64,000 bases of DNA from Rhodospirillaceae bacterium UBA4468 (GTDB lineage: Bacteria > Pseudomonadota > Alphaproteobacteria > Rhodospirillales > Casp-alpha2). Under the pieces are notes generated by a model that did no database searches, was not told the origin of the DNA, and saw nothing but the letters and a program-made list of their open reading frames with translations. Every line of letters starts with the position of its first letter. The stretch's first letter is position 1. The position numbers and the translations under genes are program-made. The DNA is taken from contig DGOK01000102.1 in the NCBI GenBank assembly GCA_002389385.1, forward strand, positions 4,730-68,729, written 5' to 3'. Below, one piece after another: positions 17,382 through 25,821 of this stretch.

Positions 17382-20251
17382 GATGAGCTCTCCTTCCTAA
17401 AGTCAGCACCGTATTGAAGGATTTTAGGTGCGTCTTTGACTCCTTCTGGACGTTCAAGCGTATCAAACTGCGGGAATGACTCGGCATCTTCTGAGGGATC
17501 CGCTTTGCGAACGCGCACGCGAAGGTCATACCACGCAGCCTGACCCGTAACCGGATCAGAGTTCGAATACCGATACCCATCATCCCTTGGTGGGAGCAAT
17601 TCCGATATCACGTGGTTCAAAAGGAACCCTTTTTTGGACTCGCCAGATTTTGGATCAAGGTTCCAAGCACCCGAACGTTTCCCAATCGCATTCCACGTCC
17701 AAACGGTTGATTCCTCAACCCCGTCCATAATCGCAACCTGCACGCGGATGCGACCGTGATAGCTTTCAACCCAGGCCCAATCGTCGTCTTCAATTTCCAA
17801 CTTCGCTGCGGCAACATGGCTCATGTACAGCTTATTTGAGTTGGTGATCTGACGAAGCCAGGCATTATGTGATCCCCATGAGTGATACATATGCATGGGC
17901 CGTTGTGTCAGCGCATGCATCGGATACTCTTTGGTATCGATCATTGAATGCTCAAACGGTGGATACCAGATCGGCATCGGATCGAAGTACGCGTCAACAC
18001 GTGCGCGTTCACGTTCCGGCGGCTGAACATCCCCATGACCACGGGCAGCGTTTCTGAACTTTTGCATAATTTCAGAATATATCTGCATAACAATCGGCTC
18101 GGCACTGCCGATGAAGCCAACGCTTTTGGCCCAATCAAGATACGACTTGTTGGCAAACTTGAAGTACTTTTGATCGTCCGTGAAATGGTGTGACCAGAAA
18201 CAACCGTTCTCAATATACTTATCGAGCTGCTTTGGGTTCACTTCACCCTTGCCGTGCTGATCACCGTTTACACCGCGCCACCCAGCAAGTGGGCCAATAC
18301 CCGGCGCACGTTCATGATTAACGATATAATCCGCATACCCACCCGGGTACTTAGCGGCACCATCGTCATTGGTCATTCCAGGCAACCCAAGGCGAGCACC
18401 CAGATCGAGCAACACCGTCTGGAACGGGCGAACATCGCGATCAAGTTCGATAATCGGCTGACGGATCGCATCCTGTGCGGCGTCCGCTTCGCAAATTGGA
18501 CGGTCCAATAATGAAATACAGTCCCAACGCTCAAGATACGTTGTGTCTGGTAAAATCAAATCAGCGTAGGCGACCATCTCTGAATAGTAAGCATCAGAGT
18601 AGATAATCCGTGGAATCTTATACTCGCCCGTTTTCTCGTCGATATCCGTCAGCATCTTCATGGTGCCGGATGTATTCATCGACGAGTTCCAGCTCATATT
18701 CGCCATGAACATAAATAACGTGTCGATTGGATACGGATCACCCTTCCATGCATTACTAATGACCATATGCATGAGACCGTGTGACGATAATGGGTACTCC
18801 CATGAATACGCCTTATCGATACGGCCAGGCTTACCTTCACTATCCACAATCAGGTCTTCAGGGCCTGTTGGGAAGCCAAGCGGTGGTCCGCCCAACGGCT
18901 TGCCAGCGTGCACAGTCCCAGGCTTACCGGCTGGCTTGAGCGCAGGCGGGATAGGCTTTGGGAATGGTGGCTTGTTACGGAAGCCACCTGGGCAGTCAAC
19001 ACTACCGATGATGGTCTGCAACAAGTGAATAGCACGACATGTGTGGAAACCGTTCGAATGCGCCGAAATACCGCGCATCGCATGCATCGCAACCGGGCGA
19101 CCAATGAACTTTTCGTGTTTGCGGCCATAGGCATCGACCCAAGGCGTATTAATTTCAATCGTTTCCTTGAATGCAACGTGCGCAATTTCAGCCGCAATAC
19201 GACGGATCGTCTCAGCTGGAATGCCGGTCTGCTCTGTCACTGCGTCAGGTGTGTATTTAGCATCCAGATAACGTGCGGCCATCAACTGGAACGATGGGAT
19301 CGCTGCACGGCCATCAGCAAGCGTCACATTACCCGCGAGAACCGGCTTTGCCGTGATATCACTGGATTTAGCGAAGTCCTTTGTATCGCCGTCCCAAATT
19401 AACGGGCACCCATCTTCATCGCGTGCAAAAAGGCCATCGTCAGCACTGCCCGGATCTTGAATAACCAACCAGGCTGCGTTTGTGTACGTTGCGAGATAAT
19501 GCTCGTCGACATTACCGGTCCTCAGCAATTCATGAATGATCGACATCACGAACAGACCATCGGTCCCTGGCTTAATGCCGAGCCACTCATCTGCAATCGC
19601 TGAATAGCCGGTTCTTACCGGGTTCACAGATACAAACTTGGAGCCGTTATTCTTAAGCTTACCCAGACCAATTTTGATGGGGTTTGAATCATGATCTTCG
19701 GCAACGCCAAACATAATGAAATATTTAGCAAGGTCCCAGTCAGGCTCACCAAATTCCCAAAACGAGCCCCCAATGGAATACAGCCCCGCGGCGGCCATGT
19801 TAACTGAACAGAACCCCCCGTGCGCTGCGTGGTTTGGCGTCCCAAACTGACTGGCCCACCAGCCCGTCAATGATTGTGATTGGTCGCGTCCTGTAAAGAA
19901 GGCGAGCTTTTTGGGGGCCGTTTCGCGGATTTTACCCAACCAGCCTGTAGCGATGCCTAGCGCTTCTTCCCATTCGATTTCTTCAAACTCACCTGAGCCT
20001 CTAGGGCCAACACGCTTAAGCGGCTTCGTCAATTTTGCAGGGGAATTCTGCGTCATAATTCCAGCGGAGCCCTTGGCACACAAAACACCACGGTTCACAG
20101 GATGATCTTTATTGCCCTGGATATAGCGGATTTTACCATCCTTGAGGTGGACTTTAATGCCGCACCGACAGGCGCACATGTAACACGTGGTACATTTCAC
20201 CTCGTCTGCGATGACTGGCGATGTATCCACATGATTGTCAGATCCGCTCAT
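17378..20251 (-). CDS. soeA: Molybdopterin catalytic subunit, SoeA-type sulfite dehydrogenase
   Basis: This 957-residue DMSO-reductase-family enzyme starts with CTTCYMCACRCG, an N-terminal [4Fe-4S] motif, then GNKDHPVNRGVLCAKG and ITNSNKLYMSHVAAAKL near the C-terminal molybdopterin-binding domain. It has no Tat signal, consistent with cytoplasmic SoeA, which oxidises sulfite to sulfate. The proline-rich insertion FRNKPPFPKPIPPALKPAGK near residue 410 is what I remember as typical of SoeA rather than polysulfide or DMSO reductases. The three-subunit order A-B-C fits SoeABC. A thiosulfate or polysulfide reductase is the alternative. GGGAGA precedes the ATG. A LysR gene diverges 140 bp upstream. 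Confidence 0.8.
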   Translation of the reverse strand: MSGSDNHVDTSPVIADEVKCTTCYMCACRCGIKVHLKDGKIRYIQGNKDHPVNRGVLCAKGSAGIMTQNSPAKLTKPLKRVGPRGSGEFEEIEWEEALGIATGWLGKIRETAPKKLAFFTGRDQSQSLTGWWASQFGTPNHAAHGGFCSVNMAAAGLYSIGGSFWEFGEPDWDLAKYFIMFGVAEDHDSNPIKIGLGKLKNNGSKFVSVNPVRTGYSAIADEWLGIKPGTDGLFVMSIIHELLRTGNVDEHYLATYTNAAWLVIQDPGSADDGLFARDEDGCPLIWDGDTKDFAKSSDITAKPVLAGNVTLADGRAAIPSFQLMAARYLDAKYTPDAVTEQTGIPAETIRRIAAEIAHVAFKETIEINTPWVDAYGRKHEKFIGRPVAMHAMRGISAHSNGFHTCRAIHLLQTIIGSVDCPGGFRNKPPFPKPIPPALKPAGKPGTVHAGKPLGGPPLGFPTGPEDLIVDSEGKPGRIDKAYSWEYPLSSHGLMHMVISNAWKGDPYPIDTLFMFMANMSWNSSMNTSGTMKMLTDIDEKTGEYKIPRIIYSDAYYSEMVAYADLILPDTTYLERWDCISLLDRPICEADAAQDAIRQPIIELDRDVRPFQTVLLDLGARLGLPGMTNDDGAAKYPGGYADYIVNHERAPGIGPLAGWRGVNGDQHGKGEVNPKQLDKYIENGCFWSHHFTDDQKYFKFANKSYLDWAKSVGFIGSAEPIVMQIYSEIMQKFRNAARGHGDVQPPERERARVDAYFDPMPIWYPPFEHSMIDTKEYPMHALTQRPMHMYHSWGSHNAWLRQITNSNKLYMSHVAAAKLEIEDDDWAWVESYHGRIRVQVAIMDGVEESTVWTWNAIGKRSGAWNLDPKSGESKKGFLLNHVISELLPPRDDGYRYSNSDPVTGQAAWYDLRVRVRKADPSEDAESFPQFDTLERPEGVKDAPKILQYGADFRKESSS

Positions 20252-20391
20252 TCTTGAATTCTCCCAACCTATGCAATTGTACCAACTTATCTAAGCTAGT
20301 CATACTATTATGTAACTTTGTGCCAAAGAACAACCAATCAGTCCAATGAGTAATTATTGTCATTTCATTCGATTTTACTTATTAATCGAGA

Positions 20392-21282
20392 ATGACACTT
20401 ACACAGCTAAAAATATTCATCGCCGTCGCCGAACGTGGACATGTCACCCGTGCCAGCGAACACCTTGGTATCACACAATCAGCGGTGTCTGCTGCTGTTG
20501 CTGCCTTGGAAAATCAATATCAGGTAAAGCTGTTTAACCGTGTTGGTCGAACAATCAAACTCTCAGAAGCAGGTGAGCTTTTTCTCAGCGAAGCCCAAGC
20601 CGTCGTTGACCGCGCCGAGGCTGCACAACGTATGCTGAGAGAGCTAGGCGGCATCACAGTTGGCCACCTCGAAATCGCCGCAAGCCAGACAATCGCGAAC
20701 TATTGGCTGCCACGTCGGCTGGCCATGTTTCATGCGCTTTATCCCGGCGTGGTCTTGAATGTGTCAATTTCAAACACCCGAGAAGTTGAGACCGCTGTGG
20801 TCAATGGCGCTGCGGATATAGGTTTTGTCGAAGGCTCCACCCGCGCACCACAACTTGTTCTTGATGAAGTCGATTATGATCAGCTGGTCCTCGTTGGCGC
20901 AACGCCAACCTGGGGGCCAAGACGCAACGATCCGATTGATATTGCCGCATTGCCATGGATTGTGCGTGAAACCGGTTCTGGAACGCGTGAAGTCCTCGAA
21001 CGTATTGCTAATAATGCTGGCTTAAAGTGGCAGGACCTTAATGTTGTTCTGGAACTGCCTAGCAACGAAGCTGTACGTGAGGCTGTGGACGCGGGCGCAG
21101 GCGTAACCCTCATATCTCGTTACGTGATTTCCGCCTCTATTGAGTCTGGAACACTGTGTCAGCTTGAGTTGGATATTCCACCCAGAACGTATCATATGGC
21201 ACGCCATCGAAAACGTATTCCGAGTGCAGCGCGCCGAGCCTTTGTGGATATGGTCCTTGCGGGAAATTTACCAGCAACCTGA
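20392..21282 (+). CDS. LysR-family transcriptional regulator
   Basis: This 296-residue protein has the N-terminal winged HTH of LysR regulators (LTQLKIFIAVAERGHVTRAS, then LGITQSAVSAAVAALE) and a C-terminal periplasmic-binding-like effector domain from about residue 90. The effector half resembles CysB/CbbR-like sensors (GLAGITVGHLEIAAS-type entry, then DIGFVEG). It is divergent from soeABC with a 140-bp shared promoter region, the standard layout for a LysR protein controlling its neighbour, so it probably regulates sulfite oxidation (inference). The effector is not predictable. It is convergent with the downstream protease gene. Confidence 0.92.
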   Translation: MTLTQLKIFIAVAERGHVTRASEHLGITQSAVSAAVAALENQYQVKLFNRVGRTIKLSEAGELFLSEAQAVVDRAEAAQRMLRELGGITVGHLEIAASQTIANYWLPRRLAMFHALYPGVVLNVSISNTREVETAVVNGAADIGFVEGSTRAPQLVLDEVDYDQLVLVGATPTWGPRRNDPIDIAALPWIVRETGSGTREVLERIANNAGLKWQDLNVVLELPSNEAVREAVDAGAGVTLISRYVISASIESGTLCQLELDIPPRTYHMARHRKRIPSAARRAFVDMVLAGNLPAT

Positions 21283-21293
21283 AGGCGTTAACG

Positions 21294-22820
21294 TCAGCCC
21301 TGCCCTGCTGGAGCATAGCGCTTCAAGAATGCTTCTTCATTGTTCGTGCGCAGGTATTCAATCGCACAGCCCAACATGTGATCCTTGGCTTCTCCGATAG
21401 CAGGACATGCTGTTTCGGAAATACGTGGACGTTCACGCGCAATATCTATTTCTTGCGCAGGGATCGAACCGGGCAAATCTGCCTCACGCTGACCTGCAGG
21501 TTGAGCTTCGGGGTCAATATCGGCAATAATATTGATGTCTGGTGTCACGCCCAGCGCCTGCAATGTTTGGTTGGCTGGTGAATAATATAAAGCCGTGGTC
21601 AGGCGAAGTGCGCCATCCAGCGGCATGGGCATAATCGTCTGAACCGATCCTTTGCCGAAAGTCTTACGTCCCATGATAATCGCACGGTGATGGTACTGCA
21701 GGGCACTCGCAACAATTTCTGAGGCAGACGCAGAACCCCGATTGACCAGAACAATAACCGGGACACCTCGAAGGGTATCGCCGGGATCAGCATAGTACGC
21801 CCGCTCATCGCGGCCATCGCGGCCCATAATAGAAACGATCTTCCCGCGCTCAAGAAAAGCATCAGCAACAATCACAGATTGATTAAGCAGCCCGCCGGGA
21901 TTGTTTCTTAAATCGACAACAACGCCACGAAGGTTTTTACCGACCTGATTGCGAATATCAGAGATCGCAATTTTGATCCCTTTTTTGGTCTTTTCGTTGA
22001 AGCGCGTGATCCGGATATAGCCAATATCACCTTCGATGCGATGACGAACAGATTTTACCTCGATGATCGCACGGACAATATTCAATGGAAAATCTTCGAC
22101 ACCCTCTCGGCGCACAATGATGTCCACGGGCTCGCCCGGCTTGCCGCGCATCAAATTGACGGCCTCGCGTAGGTTCAATGCCTTAAGGTCTATAACACCA
22201 ACATGCGTAATCAAATCGCCCGGCAACATACCCGCACGTTCGGCAGGCGTACCTTCTATTGGTGAGATAACTTTGACGTAATCTTTTTCCATAGTGATCT
22301 GGATACCAAGGCCGCCAAACTCGCCTTTTGTATTGGCAAAGCTGTTACGGAATTCTTCGGCATTCAGATAACTAGAATGAGGATCAAGATGCTTGAGCAT
22401 CTTATGCAGCGCATCCTCAACCAACTTTCCAGATGGCATACTTGCAGGCACGGCGTCTTTGGTTTTTACGCCAGCGATTGCAGCATTGATCATCTCACGA
22501 TCATTGATCTCATGAACGTAACTCGCCCGGACACGCTGATAGGCAAAATTAAAGTAATCCAGTCTTTCACGGTCCGACGCATCGTCGACATAAGTATCAT
22601 AGATACGCTCGAAGCGCTCTAACTCAACCCGGGTCTCCGCAGGCAAATTGGCGATCTCTTGGTTCATCGCCATGACAACGCGACCAATCGCAGATTGATT
22701 GGTCACGCATGCCGTGATCAACGTGACCAACAACACGCCAACAACGCCAGCAATCGCAAAACAAGATAAGCGACGCCCACGCTGGAGTTCTGGTTTCACA
22801 TTAGGAATGTGAGAGGTCAA
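21294..22820 (-). CDS. S41-family carboxy-terminal processing protease, probable lipoprotein
   Basis: This 508-residue protein has an N-terminal hydrophobic segment ending in LITAC, a lipobox, so it is probably a lipid-anchored periplasmic protease. A PDZ domain lies at about 180-270 (GGLGIQITMEKDYVKVISPI). The S41 catalytic serine is in NRGSASASEIVASALQ and the lysine in GRKTFGKGSVQT. Related CtpA/Prc enzymes trim or degrade envelope proteins and regulate cell-wall hydrolases. The listed start is a TTG; a GTG at 22799 that directly precedes KPELQRG is another candidate. It lies 3 bp after the frameshifted DHH gene, so both were one transcript. Confidence 0.88.
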   Translation of the reverse strand: MTSHIPNVKPELQRGRRLSCFAIAGVVGVLLVTLITACVTNQSAIGRVVMAMNQEIANLPAETRVELERFERIYDTYVDDASDRERLDYFNFAYQRVRASYVHEINDREMINAAIAGVKTKDAVPASMPSGKLVEDALHKMLKHLDPHSSYLNAEEFRNSFANTKGEFGGLGIQITMEKDYVKVISPIEGTPAERAGMLPGDLITHVGVIDLKALNLREAVNLMRGKPGEPVDIIVRREGVEDFPLNIVRAIIEVKSVRHRIEGDIGYIRITRFNEKTKKGIKIAISDIRNQVGKNLRGVVVDLRNNPGGLLNQSVIVADAFLERGKIVSIMGRDGRDERAYYADPGDTLRGVPVIVLVNRGSASASEIVASALQYHHRAIIMGRKTFGKGSVQTIMPMPLDGALRLTTALYYSPANQTLQALGVTPDINIIADIDPEAQPAGQREADLPGSIPAQEIDIARERPRISETACPAIGEAKDHMLGCAIEYLRTNNEEAFLKRYAPAGQG

Positions 22821-22823
22821 TAT

Positions 22824-23752
22824 TCAGCCATCCGCAGTGATTTTGGCAGTAAGCTCAGCAAGAACACGGTCCGTATCTTCATTTTCAACCTGACACGTAA
22901 CAGCATTCTCATGGCCACCACTATCATATTTAAGCATAAGCTCACCAATGTTGGTATTTGAGGTTTTGTTCAGGATCGATTTGCCGGTCGCCAATACAGT
23001 ATTCAACTTATTCAAACCCCAAAGGATATGAATTGAGATATTGCAGTCTGGAAATAGCGCATAAGTCATAAAGCGGTTGCCAGCGTTGATTGTCTCTTCG
23101 TTTCGAAGATCAAAAACAACCAGATTACCTGTTACGGTCGAGCAACGCTTAAACTGATCTTTGAATTTACCTTCATGATCAAAATAAAGGTCCACGCGTT
23201 CTTTGACGTCTGGAAATGCAACAATCTGATCAACCGTGTGATTGCCGCAATAATCGATCAACTGCATCATCAATTGGTAGTTAGAGATTTTAAATTCACG
23301 GAAACGACCAAGGCCAGTCCGGCTGTCCATCAGCATGTTGAGCAAACCCCAACCTTCAGGCTTTAAAACCTTAGCTTCAGTGAACTGTGCGCTGTCACCT
23401 TTATCAACGGCAACCATCATATCTTCAGCGATACTTAGGAACTTCTCTTTGCCGCCGTAATAGTCATAAACAACCCGCGCAGCCGATGGCGTGTCAGGGT
23501 CGATGATGTGATTGTCTTTCTTACCAACACGAATGGTTTCGCTATGGTGATGATCAAAGGCTAAATGAACGCCATCGACATACGGCAAGTTCGTTGTGAT
23601 ATCACCGTCAGATATCAAAATCGTCCCATCCTGCATGTCCTTTGGATGTACGAATTTATATCATCGATAATGCCTAAATCTTTCAGTAATACAGCACAGA
23701 CGAGTTCGTCAAAATCGCTTCGTGTCACCAACCTAAATTTTTGATCGCTCAT
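22824..23752 (-). pseudogene. DHH-family phosphoesterase (exopolyphosphatase-like) with a one-base frameshift
   Basis: A good ribosome binding site (GGGAGG) precedes an ATG at 23752-23750 that starts MSDQKFRLVTRSDFDELVCA, the expected DHH-family N-terminus with the SDxDE metal motif. About 32 codons in, near 23656, the A run in ATAAATTC is one base short. Adding one A joins it to KFVHPKDMQDGTI and the rest, which carries SDGDI and DHHHSE, to give an intact 309-residue protein. As written the frame closes early. Every other feature looks conserved, so this is either a very recent mutation or a sequencing error in a homopolymer. A shortened form could start at an internal ATG (23636) but would lose the first metal motif. 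Confidence 0.75.
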
Positions 23753-23864
23753 CCGGGCCTCCCAGTTATATTTGTATCACTATGGCCATAATTTTGAGGC
23801 CCAAGAATGGATTTTGGTTCCTGCACCCCTAGGAATGCAAGGACGTATTCAATTTTATCCTAAT

Positions 23865-24893
23865 TCAATCTTTTCTAATGCTGTGACGCAGCCAAATACT
23901 TGCGGCTAAAAGCACCACGGCACCTGCCTGATGCATGGCTGCAAACCCAATTGGTACAACCAACAGTAACGTTGATATGCCCAGCATGACTTGGACACAT
24001 ACGGCAAGGATCAAGACGTTCGCACGGGTTCGCACATCACGCCCTTGAGCACGACACACCCACCAGACCCAGGAAACCAGGGCAAAAGTCGTCAAAGCCA
24101 GAACACGGTGATCAAACTGTACGGTCGGAATATCCTCAAAGAAGTTCTTGTACCAGGGGCTGAGTTGGAAGCCCTCACTGGGAAAGATTTCACCCAGCAT
24201 CAATGGAAATGTATTGTAGACCATGCCTGCATTCAGACCCGCGACCAGCGCCCCTGAGAACACGGTAACGAAAACAACAACCACAGTCATCGACGACAAT
24301 CTGCGTAGGTGCGCTGATACGTCCTCACGTGGCGCATCGAGGAGATCCAGCGCGAACCAGAGCCCTAAAGCAATAATCAAAAATGCCATCAGTAAATGCG
24401 TTGCGAGGCGGTACTGGCTGACACCTGGCTGGTCGACAAGACCACTTTTAACCATCCACCAACCGATAACGCCTTGCAATCCGCCCAGCGTGAACAACAC
24501 AGCCAAACGCACCATCAACGCCTTATTGACCCATCGCTTGTAAACAAACACGGCAAACGGCAATGCAAAGGCCAGCCCAATAATCCGTCCCCACAAGCGA
24601 TGCAGGTACTCAAGCCAGAAAATTTCCTTAAACTCACTCAAGGACATGCCTTTATTGATTTTTAGATATTCTGGCGATGTCCGGTATCCATCAAACTGGG
24701 CCTGCCACGCAACATCGCTTAAAGGTGGCAGCCACCCCGTCACAGGACGCCAATCTGTCATCGAAAGCCCAGATTCCGTGAGACGGGTGAACCCACCCAA
24801 GACAATCATCGCAAAAACCATCGAGCAAATGGTCAGCAACCAAAGCCCAATTATACGGGATACGTGGCTGGAATCAGTCGGTGGTGTGGACAT
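23865..24893 (-). CDS. ctaA: Heme A synthase (COX15/CtaA family)
   Basis: This 342-residue integral membrane enzyme oxidises heme O to heme A for aa3-type cytochrome oxidase. Eight hydrophobic segments are visible. Family signatures include VLGGFTRLTESGLSMTDWRPVTGWLPP near the N-terminus, EYLHRLWGRIIGLAFALPF, QGVIGWWMVKSGL, and FDHRVLALTTFALVSW; the histidines in HRLWGR and DHR, plus the late MHQ, are the expected heme ligands. The long first periplasmic loop (SEFKEIFWLEYLHR) is of the alphaproteobacterial and mitochondrial type. It implies an aerobic respiratory chain. It is divergent from cobA across 132 bp. Confidence 0.95.
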   Translation of the reverse strand: MSTPPTDSSHVSRIIGLWLLTICSMVFAMIVLGGFTRLTESGLSMTDWRPVTGWLPPLSDVAWQAQFDGYRTSPEYLKINKGMSLSEFKEIFWLEYLHRLWGRIIGLAFALPFAVFVYKRWVNKALMVRLAVLFTLGGLQGVIGWWMVKSGLVDQPGVSQYRLATHLLMAFLIIALGLWFALDLLDAPREDVSAHLRRLSSMTVVVVFVTVFSGALVAGLNAGMVYNTFPLMLGEIFPSEGFQLSPWYKNFFEDIPTVQFDHRVLALTTFALVSWVWWVCRAQGRDVRTRANVLILAVCVQVMLGISTLLLVVPIGFAAMHQAGAVVLLAASIWLRHSIRKD

Positions 24894-25025
24894 TGTTAAA
24901 ATGACCCCTTTTAATTGCGCTCAATCAGGTAGTGGATCATCCCTTGTTTGTCCATACGTGATCCGCGATAACCTGTCGATAAGTCTATCTGTACATTCTT
25001 GTGTACGTATGATGAGCGAAAACTG

Positions 25026-25814
25026 ATGACTACAGACGAAATAAAAATACAGCCCGTAATGCTGGTCGGTGCTGGTCCAGGTGATCCGGACTTGCTGACC
25101 GTCAAAGCGCATCGATTGTTGAGCGACGTCGATGTTATCGTTTATGACCGTCTGGTGTCGAAATCAATCATGGCGTTGATCCCCGCATCTACGGAACGCG
25201 TATTCGCGGGCAAGCGCGCATCCAACCATTACATGCCGCAAGATGATATCAACAACACGCTCGTTGATCTTGCCAAGCTTGGCAAACGTGTCATGCGTCT
25301 TAAAGGCGGAGATCCTTTCGTATTTGGCCGTGGAGGCGAAGAAGCACTTCACCTCGTCCGCAATGGTATTCCGTTCGAAGTTGTGCCCGGCATAACGTCA
25401 TCTGCGGGCTGCGCTGCCTATGCCGGCATCCCTTTGACGCACCGTGGGCTCGCACACGGCGTCCGGTTTGTCACAGGTCATTCAAAGAGCAATGAGCCTC
25501 TAACGCTTGATTGGCGGAGCCTTGCCGACCCTGACACCACACTTGTTGTTTATATGGGCATGGCGAACGTTGCAGAAATCGCATCAAATCTGGTGTCTCA
25601 TGGACTTAAACCAGAAACCCCGGTTGCTGTGATCAACATGGGGACACGCCCGACACAGCAGACACTCATCTCTAATCTGGATGAGTTACCAACATGCGTC
25701 GCAAATGCGTCCATTAAAGGGGCGACTTTGTTTGTAATTGGCGAGGTCGTAACCTTAGCCGATGAACTGGCCTGGTTTACCGATGCCGTCCCAACTAAAA
25801 ACTGCATCGAATAA
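25026..25814 (+). CDS. cobA: Uroporphyrinogen-III C-methyltransferase
   Basis: This enzyme methylates uroporphyrinogen III twice to give precorrin-2, the branch point to siroheme and cobalamin. The protein is 262 residues from ATG 25026 and contains VGAGPGDPDLLTVKAHRLL at the N-terminus, VYDRLVS, RLKGGDPFVFGRGGEE (SAM-binding region) and VPGITSSAGCAAYAGIPLTHR. This is the single-domain SUMT form, without the CysG dehydrogenase domain. An upstream in-frame TTG at 24999 is less likely. In this context siroheme for sulfite or nitrite reductase is one possible purpose. The gene ends 7 bp from the convergent rod-protein gene. Confidence 0.93.
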   Translation: MTTDEIKIQPVMLVGAGPGDPDLLTVKAHRLLSDVDVIVYDRLVSKSIMALIPASTERVFAGKRASNHYMPQDDINNTLVDLAKLGKRVMRLKGGDPFVFGRGGEEALHLVRNGIPFEVVPGITSSAGCAAYAGIPLTHRGLAHGVRFVTGHSKSNEPLTLDWRSLADPDTTLVVYMGMANVAEIASNLVSHGLKPETPVAVINMGTRPTQQTLISNLDELPTCVANASIKGATLFVIGEVVTLADELAWFTDAVPTKNCIE

Positions 25815-25821
25815 GTCTGCG

